Below are positions 58,461-64,000 of a DNA stretch of 64,000 nucleotides, piece after piece (the stretch's first letter is position 1; every line of letters begins with the position of its first letter). Location: contig JAACJM010000003.1 in the NCBI GenBank assembly GCA_013368315.1, positions 124,001 through 188,000 of the forward strand, given 5' to 3'. The DNA is from Tetrapyrgos nigripes. Lineage: Eukaryota > Basidiomycota > Agaricomycetes > Agaricales > Campanellaceae. The position numbers and the translations under genes were made by a program. A model generated the notes under the pieces. It did no database searches. It saw only the letters and a program-made list of their open reading frames with translations, and had not been told where the DNA came from.

Positions 58461-61252
58461 TCATACCGACTCATCAACTGTCGTCTTATGGTCATTCTTT
58501 GTAGATTCTTCGGCGCTGTCGTCGTTAGACTGTTTCGCGGGTTCATCCTTCTCAATGTCTGTTGCCTGTTTGGCGGGGTCACTGTTTTGAACGAATTTGC
58601 GGTCCAGAGAGTATTTTCTTATCCACAAAACTGAGGAACGACAGATGTTTATCGGGACCCAGACAGATGATGCGTGAAAAAGCAGACGTCAGGATTGGCA
58701 CAGCATGAGTATGAAACAATCGTACCCATCAAGAAACTCGCTCCTAATATGGGAGTGCAGACAACCCATATCGAACTGACAGACTTCGCATAGGCCTGAA
58801 TGACTGCTGCACGTTGTGTAGGATCCTGCTTCCTTGTTAGCGAAATGTGTACCAGAAAAAGACGAAAACGTACAGGTATTTGGTTTAGATGCCGAACGCT
58901 TTCGCTGAGCCCAGAGCTGGAGGTGTCAATTGAGAGGTTGGAAATCTTGTCTAATCTTGTTTTCAAGGTCTGCATCGTATGTAGCTTGAGTATTTCGACA
59001 GTGTTGCACTTCTGAAAATACTCACACCCGAGAATATTGCTTGTCCAATCGCAATACCGACAGTGCCACCAAGAGTCCTGTAAATCTCATTAGCTGTCTA
59101 GAACTGGTAACGACGGGAGAGGCAAAGCTGACCTTATAAATCCAAAAGCGGAGGTACTCGTTGCCATGTCTTTCAGAGGCATTGCGGCTTGGAGGGCGAT
59201 CAGAGGCGTCTGGAAAAGGGAACCTAGTCCAATTGCAGCCACAAAGGGGTAAAGAACCTTCTCAGCGCTATCAACAATCATGTTAATCTGAGTTACTGGC
59301 ATGAGGCGGAACGTCGTACGTGTTCGAATGACTATCCAGCATGATCATCAAGCCATAACCTAGCGTGAAAAAGGCAAATGCTCCCCACCTTTGTGGTTGT
59401 GTCAGCTATATCAAAACCGAGAGGAGCAGATACACCCACATAATGAATCGATACTCTTTGGTTTTGCTGACAAGAATACCAGAAGCAGCAGAGAAAATAG
59501 CACCGCCACACGAGAACGGAATCATTCTAAATGAGCTGGTCAGCAAAAACATTATGTAGGAAAGAGTCCGTCACACCTGACACCGGCACCTGTGGCCGAT
59601 GCACCTAACGCCTGGAAGTACACGGGAAGATAATAGGCACCTAGAACAACCGGATTAGGAGTTTGGACCGATGGCAAACGGTAGACATGCCTGGAAAGAA
59701 GGTCACAGCGTGGAAAAAGCCTGTAATCAAAATGATTGATGTAGTTCGCGTCTACAAAATTTGAGCAAGGGACATTTCAGACAGAATGCCCATTACTCTT
59801 ACCTGGAATAATCTTCGAGGTAAGATGGCAGATTTTGTCGTGAAGGTCTCGTAAACACCAGCAACTAAGAGGAGAGATGCTCCAACAGCAACAAGAGCAA
59901 TTGTTTTGGCGTCAGACCCTGGAGTAGTCAAGTATTAGAAGGACGTAAGCTCAAAAATTTTGCCACACCGACATGAAGTTTCACTGAAGTTAAAGCCGAT
60001 TAATAAACAGACAACCCCGGCTACTATGACAAATAGCCCGAGAAAGTCGAATTCGCGGGCATGTTCCTTGAAAGACTTGGTCGGTCGTGGGTTGAGATTC
60101 AAGAAAAAGAAAAGGATCAAGGTAGCGGCGCCTCCTGTCGGGCTACGAAAAAGGATGGGTTGAGAAACGTAAACTTGTACTGACAAGCTGGTTTACTAAC
60201 AGATTTATCCAAAAGCACCTACAGGGATCAGAGTGACTTAGCACAGAGGATGAGTCACTAGCACCAGGGCTCACCATCTCCAACTGACATGGTCCGTGAA
60301 AACACCACCCAAAAGCGGACCCACGACACTTGCGATACCCCATGTTCCGCCAATGAATCCACCGTATTTTCCACGACTATTCACTGTGTTAAGAAGCTGA
60401 CTCATAGCAGTCTGCAAAAATACTTACTCTTCCAGAGGCACGATATCGCTAATGGTAATTTGGATCTATCCACGGATGAGAAATCCACAGCCTGCTAGCA
60501 GCGTGACTTGAGACCCACCATTTGTATGATCCCACCTCCTCCAATGCCTTGGACTGCGCGACATACAATCAACCAAATCATGGTCTGAGCAGCACCGCAT
60601 AATGCGGATCCAACCTGCATGATACAATGAACTTGTGAAGCGTCAAGAAATTTGAAACCAAACACACAAGGAAAATGAGGATGCTGCCAAAAAGAACGGG
60701 TTTTCGACCTGGTACAGGTGCAGCGTTTGAGCAGTGTATCTTGAAGACAAGAGATGTATGATACTCACCAACAATGTCAGAAAGCTTGCCATAGAGAGGT
60801 GAAAGCGTCGCTGCTGCCAATAGGTATGCACTAGACTCGCTAGGTTAATGGAAGAGCGACGGGTTCAGCCTCGTTAAGTACCTTCCAACCCAACTATAGT
60901 TACTTCCTCCACCGAGTTCACTGACGATAGTTGGTAGAGCAGTCGCTACGATAGTCTGCACAAAACAAGAAGACGGATTTTGCTTCAGGTGAACAAGGCT
61001 CGGAGCTTCTGACATCATAATCGTACCTGATCCATAGCACTTAGGAAGATGGTGCACATAAAGCCAAGAAAGACCTAATCGACAGGATGAGGAGACTGCA
61101 TAGAACTTGGAGAAGAAACGTACAATTGGGAGATTGTTGTGAGGCAAAACATGGGTTTCATCTGCTTTCCATGACTCTCCTGGTTTTTTCTTGACGGGCT
61201 GCTTTTGATCCTGCTGCGCGTCTTGAGGGATTGCTTTCGTGACGGTGGACAT
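58461..61252 (-). CDS. MFS transporter, 14-helix drug:H+ antiporter type
   Basis: Plasma-membrane or vacuolar efflux pump of the DHA2 type. The ATG at 61252 opens [20 protein letters not shown], a cytosolic tail. TM1 contains [21 protein letters not shown], the antiporter motif. Motif A follows TM2 ([16 protein letters not shown]). Then [15 protein letters not shown] and the [29 protein letters not shown] stretch (motif C). Later helices include [42 protein letters not shown] and [17 protein letters not shown]. It ends in a hydrophilic, acidic tail ending TVDESV at 58461. Roughly 580 residues with about fifteen introns. The substrate is unknown; nothing adjacent points to a pathway. Confidence 0.9.
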
Positions 61253-61886
61253 CGTGTCGTCGGACGCGGTCGTGATGGTCAAGGAACGAAAAACCCGGGG
61301 GAAGAACCATAGCAGCCTTCGAGCAATATATAGTCCACTAACATGTACGCTATGTTCGATATTCACACCGGTAAGCAGCCGATCAGCTTTTTTTGCCGTG
61401 GGTTGCCGCGGGTTGCCGCTTTCTCTTTTTACCCGCAAAATAGCCGATCCTTTTTTGTTCAACCTCCACAAAAATACGGTCCTTCGAGCCTTGTCAGAGA
61501 GTATGACTCTAAGTGGATCTGTAATATGCAGCTACATTCAAAAGACCTTGCATTCTCAAACCATGCGCTACCTTCCAACGGGTAAACGGACTGACTTACT
61601 TTGACTACCTTACAAATGCTGGTCCCAAAAATAGAAGAAAGGAGTCATGCCATCGGACTCCAAGGAGTCATCTTATCGTCGAAGTTCGAACGTTGTTTTC
61701 AACGAAAAACGTAACGTTGAAAAGCCCCAACCAAATTACGGTCTCGGGGAGCGTACTTGCTATTATCAGCAGTAAGAAAAAGATGTGAATACAGACAAGA
61801 GTGACTAGTTGGATAGATTGGTAAGAGTGCTATATTGAAAACGTTGCCGGGGGAAGTGCGATGGAGATACAAAGTTACAACGGAAA
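61253..61886. other. Spacer between Ran/GSP1 3' end and MFS transporter start
   Basis: 634 nt containing the MFS promoter and the Ran 3' UTR. A 10-nt unit, GGGTTGCCGC, is repeated in tandem at 61400-61409 and 61410-61419, about 150-170 nt upstream of the transporter start. The 61600-61760 stretch has repeated AACGTT/GTTGAAA-like words. No coding potential recognised. Confidence 0.45.
61400..61419. repeat. Tandem GGGTTGCCGC x2 in MFS promoter
   Basis: Two exact, adjacent copies of a GC-rich 10-nt unit in otherwise AT-leaning DNA, about 150 nt upstream of the MFS transporter. Tandem sites of this kind often bind zinc-cluster regulators. The role is inference. Confidence 0.4.
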
Positions 61887-62973
61887 TTAGAGATCGTCAT
61901 CTTCCTCGGGAAGAGGTACCGCTTCGGCCTGGCAAACAGAGTGAGAAATTAATTTATACTACACGGTTCCTACACACCTGTTGCAGTTCTGCCTGGTACT
62001 GCTTCATGAGAGCCTCATCAACCTGCACCTCAGCTGGTGCAAGAGCAGGAGCGGCGACAAAGTCTAAATTGGGGTTGCTGACGGCAAAGACATGAGAAGC
62101 GACATGGAACCAAACACGATAGTAACATACCCGACCAGCTTCCTAGCAAGCCAGAGGAATGGTTTCTCAAAGTTGTAGTTCGACTTGGCCGAAATCTCGA
62201 AATATTGGAGATTTTTTTTGCGGTGGAAAGTGACAGCACCAGTCTTGACTTTTCGTTCCTGAAAATAGGTTGAAGTACCTGAAATGGACAAAGAACCTGA
62301 AGCTGCACACCTTGACATCGACCTTGTTACCACAAAGCACAATCGGAATGTTTTCACAAACACGCTCGAGATCACGATGCCAGTTGGGAACGTTCTTATA
62401 CGTGATACGAGCCGTCACGTCGAACATGATGATACCACACTGGCCCTGAATGTAGTATCCATCTCGAAGTCCACCAAACTTCTCCTGGCCAGCGGTATCC
62501 CAAACATTGAAACAGATGGTACCAAAGTTGGTGGAGAAGGATAAAGGATGGACTTCAACACCGAGAGTGGCTGCGTTTGTCAGTTAGACATTGTGAAACG
62601 GCGATGTCTGGCGTTGAACGCGACAAATAGTGCAAACGTACCGATGTACTTCTTTTCAAACTCGCCAGTGAGATGGCGCTGCAGAGATGCAGTGATCAGT
62701 CTCTGATCTTGCAAAAGAGCTAGTATGACTTACCTTAACAAAGGTGGTCTTCCCGGTACCACCATCTCCAACTGCATAGATTATAGAGGATACGCAGCAG
62801 ACAATACGGTCGAGCAGACACGAGAAACAAGGGATCGATGTTATGAAAGAACGATGAAAAAGTGGAATCGATCAAAGACCAAGAGACCAAACGCGTCAAA
62901 ATCTGGTGTCTTGACTGCAGCTGAAAAACGACGCACCGAGGACAAGCTTGAATGTAGGGATTTCAGTAGTCAT
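61887..62973 (-). CDS. GSP1: Ran GTPase (GSP1)
   Basis: Small GTPase driving nuclear import and export. The ATG at 62973 opens [12 protein letters not shown], and an intron (GTGCGT...ATGCAG) sits inside the next Val codon. [13 protein letters not shown] (P-loop) follows. Next are [53 protein letters not shown] (switch II), then [14 protein letters not shown] and [22 protein letters not shown]. The acidic C-terminus ends PLPEEDDDL at 61887. About 210-215 residues, highly conserved, with about eight short introns. A 59-nt tandem duplication lies upstream of the start. Confidence 0.97.
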
Positions 62974-63084
62974 TGGGAAGTCTCTAGAAGTAAGGATATG
63001 GTACAACTTGAAAGGAAACAGTTCAAACTCGATAGCTTTGGAATCACTTTGTTTGCTCCTATTTGCTTTTCAAGCTGTAGGCGG

Positions 63085-63200
63085 GTCCGTGAGGCAGAGC
63101 ACTGATTCGAGCAGAGGAGGCGAAACAAAACCCAATCCAAGTGGTCCGTGAGGCAAAGCACTGATTCAAGAGGTGAAACAGAACCCAAGCCCAAGCGGCC
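63085..63200. repeat. Imperfect tandem duplication of about 58 nt in the Ran upstream region
   Basis: Unit 1 (63085-63143) and unit 2 (63144 to about 63200) both start GTCCGTGAGGCARAGCACTG and continue with aligned GATTC..AG..GG.GAAACARAACCC. Unit 2 has a short internal deletion and several substitutions. The copies lie 110-230 nt upstream of the Ran start codon, between it and the FRG1 stop at 63283. Confidence 0.75.
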
Positions 63201-63282
63201 AGCCTGCGATTCAATTGAACGTAATTTACAGAGGTTAGAGTACATGTACATAAATAGATCCACCCAGAAAATGTGCATCATG

Positions 63283-64000
63283 CTAGCAGAAACGGTCACT
63301 GATCATAACAGTTCAGGTCAGCACGTACAGACACCAATGTATGGAAAGGTACACACCTTTTCAGTTTTGCCCGTCTGTCCAACAGTGCTTCTTGTAATCG
63401 GCCCTCTTTCCGTGCGCGTTTGAGCTAAAGGTCATCAATGTCAGAATAGCGAGCTCCCTCGGTCGTTAAGTTTTAGACATACATCTTTCTTGTCCTCAGC
63501 AGAGACAAGACTGCGTCCGGCACCCCAGGCTTGATAAACTCGGCTGTATGGCAATGAGAAAGCATGCGACAGTCAAGGACGGAAATGACTCACTTTGTAC
63601 CAGCCTCATCAATCTTGGAATCGAGAGAGTCGCCCTCTTTCAGATTCTTCTTCTTCTCCTCTTCGTGTGCCTCCTTTTTGTATTTGTTCTGAACCTTTAC
63701 CCAGAACCTCTCTCCAAAACCAACATTTTCGCTATCTCCACGAAGCTGTAATGAACCTCCAGCAACTTCGTCCACACTGAGGTATTTCTCGTAAATGTTC
63801 ATAAGTGCAACCATGCCATCCGGTAGGATTACGGGCGTCCATTCCTCCTGAGGTCCTCGGGCATCTCTGTCTGCAGAAACGATCCCATGCGCGTCACAAG
63901 ACAAGAATTTGCCTTCTCCTGTCCCTGAGCGCAGATTTATTGTTGGAGAACCCGCTACTCTGGTAGTAACCCAAACTTGAGCCACGTCTGTAGGAGTACG
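63283..64000 (-). CDS. FRG1: FRG1 family protein (5' end beyond window)
   Basis: Nuclear, RNA- and actin-associated protein found with spliceosomal complexes. The reading from the window edge (TPTDVAQVWVTTRVAG) continues to NLRSGTGEGKFLSCDAHGIVSADRDARGPQEEWTPVILPDGMVAL. Then LRGDSENVGFGERFWVKVQNKYKKEA follows, a beta-trefoil FRG1 pattern. The following exons give YRVYQAWGAGRSLVSAEDKKDLKRARKEGRLQEALLDRRAKLKSDRFC, which is the characteristic FRG1 C-terminus. The last exon is only a few codons, after an intron ending TATGATCAG; stop at 63283. The N-terminal part with the start codon is outside the window. Confidence 0.9.

Overview
The window is nuclear DNA of a filamentous basidiomycete, most likely an Agaricomycete. 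Genes are densely packed on both strands and broken by many 45-65 nt GT-AG introns. Proteins resemble mushroom-forming fungi throughout, and there is a secreted GH10 xylanase with an N-terminal cellulose-binding module, as in wood or litter decayers. I recognise 31 genes, two of them cut by the window edges. I see no transposase, no clear tRNA and no secondary-metabolite cluster. Exon models were built by hand from reading frame, splice signals and recalled family motifs. No search was run.

Layout. 1-7.5 kb, all minus: NAD(P) transhydrogenase (3' end cut off), a DHDPS-family aldolase, tRNA pseudouridine-55 synthase PUS4. 7.7-13.5 kb: an HxxxD acyltransferase (+), Mediator subunit MED16 (-), proteasome assembly chaperone 3 (+), the 69-residue NCE101 protein (-). 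13.6-21.9 kb, all plus: NatB subunit NAA25, replication protein A2, a GDSL/SGNH hydrolase, a mitochondrial carrier. 22-25.8 kb: a PEX11C-like protein (-) diverging from the xylanase (+). 25.9-38.4 kb: IML1 (+), CENP-C/MIF2 (-), mitochondrial tRNA thiolase MTU1/SLM3 (+), NPR2 (-), OGG1 (+). 38.5-46.4 kb: N-myristoyltransferase (-), MET8 (-), splicing factor ECM2/SLT11 (+), a DUF726 hydrolase (-), a LEA2-domain membrane protein (-). 46.6-51.7 kb: an RNF212/ZIP3-like RING protein (-) and a JmjC protein (+). 52.2-64 kb, all minus: casein kinase 1, a Baeyer-Villiger-type monooxygenase, GID4/VID24, an MFS transporter, Ran/GSP1, FRG1 (5' end cut off).

Genes acting together. IML1 and NPR2 are two of the three GATOR1/SEACIT subunits that restrain TORC1, and they lie 4 kb apart. 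PUS4 and MTU1 both modify tRNA. GID4 is the substrate receptor of the E3 ligase that removes gluconeogenic enzymes. The rest is mostly housekeeping.

What stands out. (1) The xylanase model needs a 2-nt exon, a 7-nt exon and one intron with a GA donor. With all three, the coding length divides by three and family motifs are restored. (2) GID4 carries an apparent one-base deletion inside a conserved motif, and a 56-nt GT-AG segment across it could be spliced to restore frame. (3) Four divergent pairs have start codons only 24, 28, 38 and 77 nt apart, and one convergent pair has abutting stop codons. (4) The GATOR1 pair is linked. I found no clearly new multi-gene system.
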